Source of the DNA: JACVRW01 sp963757815
GTDB taxonomy: Bacteria; Actinomycetota; Thermoleophilia; Solirubrobacterales; Thermoleophilaceae
NCBI GenBank assembly: GCA_963757815.1
Contig: CAVWSN010000032.1
Span: forward strand, 1 to 64,000
DNA length: 64,000 nucleotides
Reading direction: 5' to 3'
This document shows positions 8,558 to 16,679 of the stretch, in pieces; position 1 is the first letter of the stretch; every line of letters starts with the position of its first letter. The notes under the pieces are model-generated. The model saw only the letters and a list, made by a program, of their open reading frames with translations, was not told the origin of the DNA and made no database searches. The position numbers were made by a program, and so were the translations under genes.

Positions 8558-10771
8558 GTGCTGGTCGCCGGGCGCGCGCTGCTGATCTTCGCGCTGGTGA
8601 TCGCCGTCTACGGCGTCGTCGCCTCGCTCTACGGCGCGCGGACAAGGAACGCGCCGGCAGGCGCTCGCGGCCGCTCGGGGCGTGCCTGGATCGACTCCGG
8701 CCGGCGCGCGGTCTACGCGCTCACGGGGACGGTGGTGGTTTGCTTCGTCCTGCTCGAGGTGGCCTTCCTGCGCTCGGACTTCTCCTTCGAGCTGGTGGCC
8801 ACCCACTCCTCGACGACGACCCCGGCGTTCTACCGCGCCACCGCCGCCTGGTCGTCCCAGGAGGGCTCGCTGCTGCTGTGGATCCTGCTGCTCAGCTCCT
8901 GGTCGAGCCTGATCCTCTTCATCACGCGCAGGCGCGCGCGCGAGATCGCGCCCTACGCGACCGCGGTTCTGCTCGGGCTGGCGGCGTTCTTCCTGTGCCT
9001 GCTGGTGTTCCTGGAGAGCCCCTTCGGGCGCCTCAGCCCGGTGCCGGTCGAGGGGACCGGTCTCAACCCGATCCTGCGCCACCCGGCGATGATGATCCAC
9101 CCGCCGATGCTGTACTCGGGGTACACGCTCTTCACGGTGCCGTTCGCGTTCGCCGTGGGAGCGCTCGTTACACGGCGGCTCGGCGCCGACTGGATCCGCA
9201 CAACCCGCCCGTTCGCGCTGGCGGCGTGGCTGTGTCTCGGCATCGGGGTCGTGCTCGGTGCGCGCTGGTCGTACTCGGAGCTCGGCTGGGGCGGCTACTG
9301 GGCCTGGGACGGGGTCGAGAACGCAGCGCTAATGCCCTGGCTCACGGGCACGGCGTTCCTGCATTCCGTGATGATCCAGGAGCGCCGCGGGATGCTGAAG
9401 GTCTGGAACGTCTCGCTCATCCTGGCCACCGGCATCCTGGCGGTGCTCGGCACGTTTCTCGTGCGCTCGGGGATCCTCGAGTCGATACACGCGTTCGGCG
9501 CCTCGACGCTCGGGGTTCCATTCCTGGTTCTGATCGTGACCATGATCGCCGGCTCGATCGCGCTCGTCGTCTGGCGTGCCGACGACCTGCGCTCGGAGCA
9601 CCGGCTCGACTCGCTGCTTTCGCGTGAGGCGGTCTTCCTCCTCAACAACCTGGTGCTGGTGGCGCTCTGCTTCGTGGTCTTCTGGGGCACGTTCTTCCCG
9701 CTCATCTCCGAGGCGATCACCGGGACGCAGGCCTCGGTAGGTCCGCCGTGGTTCGGCCGCTACGTCGTGCCGCTCGCGCTCGTGCTGGTCCTGCTGTCGG
9801 GACTCGGTCCCGTGGTGGCCTGGCGCCGCGCCACGGCGGCAAACCTGAAGCGGGTCCTGGCCCTTCCGGTCGCGGCGGCCGGGGTGACGCTCGTGCTGCT
9901 GCTCGTGGCCGGCGGCGTGGCGGGACGGCCCGCGGCGCTGATCATGTTCTGCCTGGCCGCCTTTGTGCTCGCGGTGGTCGGACAGGAGTTCTGGCGCGGT
10001 GTGCGCGCCCGCCGGGCGATGTCCGACGACTCCGTGCCGCGCGCGCTGATGTCGCTGGTGCGCCGCAACCGCCGTCGCTACGGCGGCTACGTCGTGCACG
10101 CCGGCATCGCGGTGCTGTTCGTGGGCATCGCCGCCTCGACGGCGTTCCAGGACGTGCGCGACGTGCGCCTCGCGCCCGGCGAGCGCACGCGCGTGGCCGG
10201 CTATGAGATCGCCTACGCGAGACCGACCGGAAGGCTCGACGTGGCCCCCAACGGCTCGCTCGAGAAGATCGACCTCGGCGCCCGGCTGCGGGTGCGCCGC
10301 AACGGCGGCGAGCCGACGACGCTCCGGCCCGAGCGCAGCTACTTCCCGTCGAGCAACCCCGAGCTCGGGGCGCTGTCGCGCTACTTCGAGGGCGAGGCGA
10401 CCAGCGAGGTCGGGCTGCGCTCGGGCTTACGCCGCGACCTCTGGACCGTGGTGTCGCCCGACATCGAGGGCCTGCTCGCGATCGCCCGCCGCGGCGACGA
10501 GGTCTTCAGTGAGGCCGGCTCGCTGCCGCGGGCCGAGCGCGCGGTGGCGCTCGGCGAGGCGCTGCGTCGCATGGTGGCCCGCTACCGTGCCGACGCGCCG
10601 CCGGCCACCTTCCGCGTCCTCGTGTCACCGCTCGTCACCTGGATCTGGCTCGGCGCGCTGATCGTCTTCGCGGGCGGCCTGATCGCACTGTGGCCGGCGC
10701 CCGCGGGGGCGCCGCGCCGGGCGATGGCGGGGTACGCGGCGCGTGTCGCCCGGGAGCTGGGCCGCGCCTGA
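8558..10771 (+). CDS. ccmF: Cytochrome c haem lyase subunit CcmF
   Basis: The protein is about 737 aa, a polytopic membrane protein of about 14 segments. The tryptophan-rich haem-handling loop reads WGGYWAWDGVENAALMPWL near residue 244, followed by F-L-H-S-V-M-I-Q-E-R-R-G-M. Conserved His residues sit in RHPAMMIHPPMLYSGY (~residue 180). The C-terminal part contains the large extracytoplasmic segment and a last helix. CcmF joins reduced haem from holo-CcmE to apocytochrome CxxCH motifs. GTG 8558 was chosen (AAGGAG 13 bases upstream; the first helix VLVAGRALLIFALV starts here). No ccmA-E lies in the window, but the haem-protein substrate at 12888 is next door. Confidence 0.93.
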   Translation: MLVAGRALLIFALVIAVYGVVASLYGARTRNAPAGARGRSGRAWIDSGRRAVYALTGTVVVCFVLLEVAFLRSDFSFELVATHSSTTTPAFYRATAAWSSQEGSLLLWILLLSSWSSLILFITRRRAREIAPYATAVLLGLAAFFLCLLVFLESPFGRLSPVPVEGTGLNPILRHPAMMIHPPMLYSGYTLFTVPFAFAVGALVTRRLGADWIRTTRPFALAAWLCLGIGVVLGARWSYSELGWGGYWAWDGVENAALMPWLTGTAFLHSVMIQERRGMLKVWNVSLILATGILAVLGTFLVRSGILESIHAFGASTLGVPFLVLIVTMIAGSIALVVWRADDLRSEHRLDSLLSREAVFLLNNLVLVALCFVVFWGTFFPLISEAITGTQASVGPPWFGRYVVPLALVLVLLSGLGPVVAWRRATAANLKRVLALPVAAAGVTLVLLLVAGGVAGRPAALIMFCLAAFVLAVVGQEFWRGVRARRAMSDDSVPRALMSLVRRNRRRYGGYVVHAGIAVLFVGIAASTAFQDVRDVRLAPGERTRVAGYEIAYARPTGRLDVAPNGSLEKIDLGARLRVRRNGGEPTTLRPERSYFPSSNPELGALSRYFEGEATSEVGLRSGLRRDLWTVVSPDIEGLLAIARRGDEVFSEAGSLPRAERAVALGEALRRMVARYRADAPPATFRVLVSPLVTWIWLGALIVFAGGLIALWPAPAGAPRRAMAGYAARVARELGRA

Positions 10772-10789
10772 CCGCGCGGCCGGGGCCGG

Positions 10790-11081
10790 ATGGAGGTCGT
10801 GGTCGTGCTCGTGGTGATGGCCATCGCCGTGGCGCTGATCGCCGGTCCGCTGCGCCAGGGCCGGGCTGCGGCGGACGAGGCGGCGGAGTCGGCCGAGCGC
10901 GAGCGAGCTCGACGCGGCGAAGGAGACGAAGTACCGCGAAATCCGCGAGGCCGAGCTCGACTACCGCACCGGCAAGCTCTCGCACGAGGACTGGCGCTCG
11001 CTCGACGCCGGGCTGCGGGCGGAGGCGATCGACCTGCTCCGCCGGCTGGACGCGCTCGGTGAGCCGGACCGCGAGCCGTAA
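10790..11081 (+). pseudogene. CcmI-like small membrane protein, one extra base
   Basis: It follows ccmF by 18 bases. The N-terminus (MEVVVVLVVMAIAVALIAGPL) is a single membrane helix, then a charged helix. At about 10904 the frame slips: removing one base restores the downstream E-L-D-A-A-K-E-T-K-Y-R-E-I-R-E-A-E-L-D-Y and TGKLSHEDWRSLD, ending at TAA 11079. The span is 292 bases, one more than a multiple of three. The restored ~96-aa protein resembles the helix plus coiled-coil N-terminal part of CcmI, which helps present apocytochrome c to the lyase. A sequencing insertion is likelier than true loss. Confidence 0.65.
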
Positions 11082-11092
11082 GGCCTAGCGAC

Positions 11093-11572
11093 CTACCCGC
11101 CGCGGGTGTGATCGACGCCCGAGCGCTCGCGATCGTAGGCCGCGAGCTCCCGCTCCAACCGCCGCGCGTCGGCCGGGTCGAGCTCGGGCCGCGCCTCGCT
11201 CGCACGCGCGGGGCGGCGCCAGCGCCGAGCGGCGACCAGCACCGCCACCAGCGCCAGCAGGGCGGCGAGCACCGGCACCAGGTAGGCCGCCAGCCCGAAC
11301 CCCTCGTCCTCGGGAAGCGCGAGCACACTCGGTCCGAAGCGGTCGACCAGCGCGTCCTTGATCTCCTCCTTGGACTTGCCGCGGGCGATCTCGCGCCGAA
11401 TGAAGGCGCGCTCGCGCTCGGCCACCGCCGCCCTGGACAGGCTGAGCGGCGTGCCGCACTGCACGCACATCACCTCGTCCTCGATGTCCGGGAGCGACGC
11501 CCGCGGCTCCGCGGCCGTCGCGCCGGCGGTCAGGGCCAACACGAGCAGCAGGGTGGCCGCAAGCGAGCGCAT
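11093..11572 (-). CDS. ccmH: Cytochrome c maturation protein CcmH/CycL
   Basis: The protein is about 159 aa with a signal peptide (LAATLLLVLALTAGATAAEP) and the redox motif V-M-C-V-Q-C-G, a CxxC at the usual position, though LRCPxC is degenerate. After R-A-F-I-R-R-E-I-A-R-G-K-S-K-E-E-I comes D-A-L-V-D-R-F-G-P and a C-terminal membrane anchor. CcmH reduces the disulfide in apocytochrome c so that haem can be attached. The frame is open further upstream but that region is antisense to ccmG. Its ATG overlaps the ccmG stop (TGATG), so it is the second gene of a ccmG-ccmH unit. Confidence 0.9.
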   Translation of the reverse strand: MRSLAATLLLVLALTAGATAAEPRASLPDIEDEVMCVQCGTPLSLSRAAVAERERAFIRREIARGKSKEEIKDALVDRFGPSVLALPEDEGFGLAAYLVPVLAALLALVAVLVAARRWRRPARASEARPELDPADARRLERELAAYDRERSGVDHTRGG

Positions 11573-12117
11573 CAACGCGGCTCCGCCAGCAGCGGGGGCA
11601 GGGTCTCGTTGAGCCATGCCCGGTCCACGGGACCGCGGCGGGTGGCGGCGATCCGTCCGCGCCGGTCGATCGCGAAGGTCTCGGGGAAGGCGACCGCCGC
11701 GAAGCTCTCGGCGTACTCGCCGTCGCGATCGCGCAGGCTCGGGAAGCTGAGCTTGAAGCGGCGCACGAAGCCGAGCGCGTCCTCGGGGAGGTCCTTGTAG
11801 TTGACCCCGAGCACGGTCGCGCCCTGTCCCTCGATCCGGCGCTGTGTGCGCTCGAGCAGCGGCAGCTCCTCCACGCACGGCGGGCACCATGACGCCCAGA
11901 AGTTCAGCACCACCACCTCGCCGCGGTAGTCATCGAGCGAGCCCTCGTCGTCGCGCCCCAGCGCGGGCAGCGTGGAGACCGGAGCCGAGGGCCGCTCGCC
12001 CTCGGCAACGGCGTCATCGATGGAGGTGTCCTTGCTCTGGGACGCGACCCCATAGGCGAGCAGCGCGATCAGCGCCACAGCGGCGGCTGCGACGGCCGTG
12101 GCCACGCCCTTTCGCAC
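11572..12117 (-). CDS. ccmG: Thiol:disulfide oxidoreductase CcmG/DsbE (ResA-like)
   Basis: The protein is about 181 aa with an N-terminal membrane anchor (ATAVAAAAVALIALLAYG) and a periplasmic thioredoxin fold. The active site W-A-S-W-C-P-P-C lies near residue 78 within V-V-L-N-F-W-A-S-W. The cis-Pro region reads A-F-P-E-T-F-A-I-D-R-R-G-R-I. It passes electrons to CcmH for apocytochrome c reduction. ccmG-ccmH point toward the ccmF gene pair, so the maturation genes form two convergent units of two genes. Confidence 0.9.
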   Translation of the reverse strand: MRKGVATAVAAAAVALIALLAYGVASQSKDTSIDDAVAEGERPSAPVSTLPALGRDDEGSLDDYRGEVVVLNFWASWCPPCVEELPLLERTQRRIEGQGATVLGVNYKDLPEDALGFVRRFKLSFPSLRDRDGEYAESFAAVAFPETFAIDRRGRIAATRRGPVDRAWLNETLPPLLAEPR

Positions 12118-12266
12118 GCTTCAAGGGTAATCCCCGCCGGCTGCTGCACCCGGCCGATATCTGCCGAGGGTGGTGCGACTTCCCCCTTTGGGTGCCTATT
12201 CGAACACGCCGTTTCTGCGGAGCATGGTCAGGCGATGCCAACCCCCCACAGAAAGGCAACCTCGTC

Positions 12267-12743
12267 ATGACCTCCAAGATCCACAGGGCCATCGGCCGCG
12301 CCATCCTGCTCGGTGGCGCCGCCATCGTGATGGCCATCGCGGCCTCGGCCGCGCCGGCCAATGCCGCCATCGGCCCAGGCATGGCGGAGTTCACCGTCAC
12401 GCCGTATCAGCCGGGCTACCACAACGTCGCGGTGTTCGGCAAGGTGAGCATGTCGCAGTCCGAGGCGCAAAACCTCCTCAACACCGGGCACAAGATCGTG
12501 CTGCGGGTGTGGGGCGAGGACACGTTCTCGGACGACCTGATGATCGGGCCGTACAACGCCACGTCCTTCACCTCGCCCGTCTCGGGCGGCCTGGAGTTCC
12601 ACAAGGTGACCCTGGCCATCAAGGGCAGCAGGCTCAATGAGGACTGGGGTCGCGACGAGCTCTACGTGGGCGCGCGACTGGTCGACTCCAGCGGTCGGAC
12701 CGTGCGGGCCTTCGAGACGAACCGCGTGACGGGCTACTTCTAA
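12267..12743 (+). CDS. Small secreted protein of unknown family
   Basis: The protein is about 158 aa. A clear Sec signal peptide (R-A-I-L-L-G-G-A-A-I-V-M-A-I-A-A-S-A-A-P) ends around A-N-A-A. The mature part is ~125 aa, predicted mostly beta, with G-Y-H-N-V-A-V-F-G-K-V and V-L-R-V-W-G-E-D-T-F. No known family was recognised. A strong terminator follows 25 bases after the stop. The codon usage and the good signal peptide make it a real gene. It may be a cell-surface or exoprotein. Confidence 0.75.
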   Translation: MTSKIHRAIGRAILLGGAAIVMAIAASAAPANAAIGPGMAEFTVTPYQPGYHNVAVFGKVSMSQSEAQNLLNTGHKIVLRVWGEDTFSDDLMIGPYNATSFTSPVSGGLEFHKVTLAIKGSRLNEDWGRDELYVGARLVDSSGRTVRAFETNRVTGYF

Positions 12744-12767
12744 GAGCTCGCGAAATGAAGACGTAAG

Positions 12768-12797
12768 GAGAGCCCCCGCTCGTGCGGGGGCTCTCTT
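12768..12797 (+). terminator. Intrinsic terminator after the secreted-protein gene
   Basis: A perfect 12-bp stem, GAGAGCCCCCGC paired with GCGGGGGCTCTC around a TCGT loop, is followed by TT. It lies 25 bases after the stop codon at 12743 and before the next gene at 12888. Confidence 0.8.
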
Positions 12798-12887
12798 ACC
12801 TCGCGGAGGACGACCGGTTCACCGGGCGGGCTTGACTGGCGCGCCGCATCCTGGTTTGGTTTCCGGTACGGGAGCGCGTCCTGCCTC

Positions 12888-15506
12888 ATGACGCGTGGAC
12901 GAGTTCAATCGCCGTCGGTCAACCGCCGGATCCTCGGCGTGGTTCTGGTTGCGTTGTTCGTTGCCTCGACGGCGCCGCTCTCCGCGCAGGCCGCGAAGTT
13001 CTCGGCGCCCACCTACTCCAGCCCGATCACGATGTCGGCGGACGGCAAGCTGATCTGGGTCGTGAATCCCGGGGGCGACCAGGTGGTCGTGATCGGCGCC
13101 AAGTCCAACAAGGTGCTGAAGAAGATCAAGGTGGGCGACGAGCCGCAGGGAGTGGCGGTCGACCCGAACAACCGCTACGCCTACGTGGCCAACGCTGCGA
13201 GCGGGAACGTCACCGTCATTCGCATCAAGAACCCGAAGCCCGGCAACTTCCAGGCCAGCGTCGCCAAGAACCTCGGCAACAACGGCAGGTTCCTGACCGG
13301 CGCCGAGCCGTGGAACATCGTCTCTTCGACGGACGGAAGGCGCATCTACGTCGCCAACTCGAGCCAGGACAGCATCACGGTCATCGACGCCGTCCGGCAG
13401 ACCGGGAAGGGCAAGAACAAGAAGACCAGCCCGAAGGTGCTCGGCCAGGTCGCGCTGCGCGGCAGCGCCTGCAGCCGCAACGAGGACTTCCACTTCCAGC
13501 CGCGCGGCATGGCGGTGAGCAAGAACAGCAAGAAGCTGTTCGTGACGAGCTTCTTCGCCTTCCAGCGGCCGGGCTTCCAGCAGGTCAACGACCAGGGCCG
13601 GCAGGGCATCGTCTGCCGCATCAACATCAACACGAAGCCGAAGAAGGGCAAGCTCGGGGCCGCGCCCAAGGCCCGGATCGCACTCCAGCCGCGCGACTCG
13701 GGGTTCACCGCCGACAAGAACCTCGACAACGTCCAGGACCCGGTGTTCGCGTGGCCCAACCAGATGCAGAGCATCGTCATCCGAGGCGGCCAGGCGTTCG
13801 TGCCGAGCATCGCCGCATCGCCGGAGGGCCCGCAGCGCTTCAACAACTCGACGATGGCGTTCGTGAACGTCATCAACGGGATCAACAGCGGAAGCCAGAG
13901 CGACGGCAGCAACGGCAAGTTCCTCAACCTCCACCTCGGCGCACGCACGCCCGAGCAGGGCAAGAAGAAGCTCTTCTTCGCCAACCCGTGGGCGATCGGG
14001 TTCACGGATCAGAGCGGGTCCGGAGACGCCTACGTCGTTTCCGCCGGCTCCGACCTGCTGGTCAAGGTGAACGTGTCGGGCAACGGCACGCTCAGCTTCA
14101 CGGGCGGGCCGCAGACCACGCGTTACATCGACCTCAACGATCCGGCCAATCCGGCCACGAGCGGCGCCAACGCCGGCAAGAACCCTCAGGGCATCGTCGT
14201 CAACAAGCAGGGGACGCGGGCCTGGGTCAACAACTTCGTCTCGCGCAACGTCACGAGGGTCAACCTGCAGACCGACCAGGTGATCGGGACGACCCGCTAC
14301 GCCGCGCTACCGGCGCCGGGATCGGCGGAGGAGATCGTGGCGGTAGGGGCGGAGATGTTCTTCAGCTCGCGCGGCAACTTCGACCGGCCGGCCGGTACCA
14401 CCGTGTCCACAAGCGAGCGGCTCTCGAGCGACGCCTGGCAGTCATGCTCGAGCTGCCACTTCAAGGGACTCACCGACAGCGTGGTGTGGTCGTTCGGCAC
14501 CGGCCCACGCAAGTCGCTGCCGCTGAACGCGAGCTTCAACCCGAGCGCCCGCACCGTGCAGAAGATCCTCAACTACTCGGCCGTCAACGACGAGGTCGAG
14601 GACTTCTCGCTCAACACCCGCAACGTCTCCGGGCCGGGTCCGCTGGCCGCGGCGGTGGCGTGCGACGCCCCGGCGGCCGGTCAGCCGGCCACCAGCACGT
14701 TCAGTCCGAACCACGGCCTGATCATCGCCGACAACGGCAACATCAACCTGCCGCCGTGCGTGATCAACGCGATCCCGATGAAGGCGAACGCGGACCGCCA
14801 GCAGCTCACCGTCACGCTGCCCGGCAGCAACAGGGCGGTGCCGGCGCAGACGGCGATGCGCGAATGGGTGCGCAACGCCGTCCGCACCCCGGACGGGCCG
14901 TCGGAGAACAAGTCGCTTGGCGAGGCCCGCCTCAACCCGAACCAGGTCGAGGCCGGCGAGGTGCTCTTCGAGCAAGCGGGCTGCTTTGCCTGCCACGGAA
15001 CCACGCTGTTCAGCAACTCGATCAAGGACTACGTGTCGCCGCCGCCCGCGGCTGATATCGGCAACGAGCGCATGCCGCTGGCGGCCGGCACCAACCCGGT
15101 GGGCGCCCCGTACGTGGCGAAGTTCATCACCAACATCGGCTCCTTCAACCTGGGCGTGCCCGGCCAGGGCAACGACCTGGGCAACAACATCGGCGCGACC
15201 GAGCTCACCACCCCGGGCTTCAACCCGGTGACCCAGCAGACGACGCCTCCCCTCGAGGCGCTCGGGCGTGACTACAACGGCGACGGGCGGGGGAACGGCT
15301 TCACGATTCCGTCGATGCTCGGCATCGACTCCGCGCCGCCCTACTACCACAACGGTGCGTGCGAGACGCTCGACTGCGTGCTCAGCAATGTCAAGCACCG
15401 CACGTCCACACCGACCGGGGGACCCAATTCGCGGCCGGACGCGCTCACGAGCGCGCGCGACCGTGCCCGGGTCGTCTCGTTCCTGAGGTCCCTCGACATC
15501 CCCTGA
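12888..15506 (+). CDS. Secreted YVTN beta-propeller/di-haem cytochrome c fusion
   Basis: The protein is about 872 aa. The signal peptide runs from N-R-R-I-L-G-V-V-L-V to A-Q-A-A. Residues ~40-480 form a YVTN-type beta-propeller (for example P-N-N-R-Y-A-Y-V-A-N-A-A-S-G-N-V-T-V-I). The C-terminal ~370 residues carry two CxxCH haem sites, C-S-S-C-H near residue 520 and C-F-A-C-H near 698, with the order seen in bacterial cytochrome c peroxidase/MauG relatives. It is likely an extracytoplasmic electron-transfer or peroxidase-type enzyme. It needs Ccm-type haem attachment, and ccmF/G/H are next door. The substrate is unknown. Confidence 0.88.
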   Translation: MTRGRVQSPSVNRRILGVVLVALFVASTAPLSAQAAKFSAPTYSSPITMSADGKLIWVVNPGGDQVVVIGAKSNKVLKKIKVGDEPQGVAVDPNNRYAYVANAASGNVTVIRIKNPKPGNFQASVAKNLGNNGRFLTGAEPWNIVSSTDGRRIYVANSSQDSITVIDAVRQTGKGKNKKTSPKVLGQVALRGSACSRNEDFHFQPRGMAVSKNSKKLFVTSFFAFQRPGFQQVNDQGRQGIVCRININTKPKKGKLGAAPKARIALQPRDSGFTADKNLDNVQDPVFAWPNQMQSIVIRGGQAFVPSIAASPEGPQRFNNSTMAFVNVINGINSGSQSDGSNGKFLNLHLGARTPEQGKKKLFFANPWAIGFTDQSGSGDAYVVSAGSDLLVKVNVSGNGTLSFTGGPQTTRYIDLNDPANPATSGANAGKNPQGIVVNKQGTRAWVNNFVSRNVTRVNLQTDQVIGTTRYAALPAPGSAEEIVAVGAEMFFSSRGNFDRPAGTTVSTSERLSSDAWQSCSSCHFKGLTDSVVWSFGTGPRKSLPLNASFNPSARTVQKILNYSAVNDEVEDFSLNTRNVSGPGPLAAAVACDAPAAGQPATSTFSPNHGLIIADNGNINLPPCVINAIPMKANADRQQLTVTLPGSNRAVPAQTAMREWVRNAVRTPDGPSENKSLGEARLNPNQVEAGEVLFEQAGCFACHGTTLFSNSIKDYVSPPPAADIGNERMPLAAGTNPVGAPYVAKFITNIGSFNLGVPGQGNDLGNNIGATELTTPGFNPVTQQTTPPLEALGRDYNGDGRGNGFTIPSMLGIDSAPPYYHNGACETLDCVLSNVKHRTSTPTGGPNSRPDALTSARDRARVVSFLRSLDIP

Positions 15507-15636
15507 GAGCCGGCCGGCCCCGGCCCGCGTTTCGCGCCCGGCCCGAGTTTGCCGATGTTCTGGGCTGATCTGGCGCCCGGTTTCCTCGGGTCGTGCCCGC
15601 GGGTAGCCTGTCGGATCCGAAGGTTGGCACTTGGGA

Positions 15637-16668
15637 TTAGGGCAGGGGGTGAGCTCTGAAGAAGTCCCAGAACTCGGGCGCCGCCTCGAAGCCGGCCGGG
15701 TTGTTGCGCTCGTTCGGGTAGTTGTGCCGGAGCCCTCCGAGCACCGAGAAGCGGAACAGCGCTCCGTCAGGGCCGCTGCCCGTTGCGGGCCAGCGGAAGG
15801 AGGTCGCGTGCCGGGCCGAAGATCGCCCCGAAGTCGCCGCCGTCGAGCCCGAGCGAGACGAGGTGCTTGTCGATGCCGGAGCTGCAGCAGCGGCACCGCC
15901 AGCAGCTCCAGCGGGTCGAGCGGCAGCTCGGTCAGGCCGGTCTTCTCGAGGACGTTGTGGTCGAGGGTCCCGACGGCCCCGTACATCGGGATCGGCCGGG
16001 CCGGCGACTGCACGACATTCAGCCCGCCGCCGGAGTAGGCCACGGCCGCCAGTCGGCTCGAGCGCTCCATCGCAAGGCGCGCCGTGAAGTTGGCTCCGTT
16101 CGAGAAGCCCGGACGCGTAGACGCGGTGGCGATCGATCGGCAGCTGCGCCTGCAGGTCGGACAGCATCGCGTCGACGAAGCCCACGTCGTCCGCGGGCCA
16201 CGGCGAGCTCTCCGGGTATCCGCGCGGGCGTTCGCCGAGGTCGACCTCGGAGGCGAGGTCGTAGCTGTTCCACTTCGTGCTCAGCCGGCCCGACTCGAGC
16301 ACGCGGTAGCGCAGCCCGGTCGGGAACACGGCGACCAGTCCGGTGGCGTCGGCCTGCTCGCGCCAGCCGGAGATCCGCAGGAACTGCTCGCCGGTTCCCG
16401 TGCTCCCGTGGAACATGAAGACGACGGGCGCGCGCGGCCCGGTCACCGGCGCCCGGCTCGGGACGTAGACGATGTACTCGCGCGGGTGGCCGTCCACCTC
16501 CACCACGCGGCAGTTGATCCCGACGCGATACGCGCTGCCCGCCGCGCCGTCGGTCACGCATTGCTCGGGCGAATCGGACTGCGCTGCATGGGCCGGCGCC
16601 GCGGCCGGGAGCGCCAGCGCGAACGCGGCCGCAGCGGCGGCCATGGCCGTGTGGGCCTTGCTGAACAT
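15637..16668 (-). pseudogene. Secreted PHB-depolymerase-like esterase, frame-disrupted
   Basis: It starts intact: a signal peptide (A-A-A-A-A-F-A-L-A-L-P to A-H-A-A), then V-V-F-M-F-H-G-S-T-G-T-G and the block F-V-D-A-M-L-S-D-L (LpqC/PHB depolymerase family). Near 16105 the frame shifts: the nucleophile region (expected G-F-S-N-G-A-N-F) reads on in a second frame as AAVAYSGGGLNVV. It shifts again near 15890 into a third frame (H-L-V-S-L-G-L-D-G-G-D-F) and returns to the first near 15780 for the correct C-terminus (W-D-F-F-R-A-H-P). Several single-base lesions are needed, so it is either a pseudogene or badly affected by sequence errors. Confidence 0.75.
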
Positions 16669-16679
16669 GACTCCGCCTT

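Noticed and set aside
8450..9100. N-terminal extension of the DUF2254 frame
   Set aside because: Antisense to ccmF and lacking any similarity; ATG 8449 gives a normal DUF2254 protein.
14442..16070. 542-codon minus-strand frame across the di-haem gene and the esterase
   Set aside because: Its first ~60 codons are the middle of the broken esterase; the rest is antisense to a well-supported secreted cytochrome.
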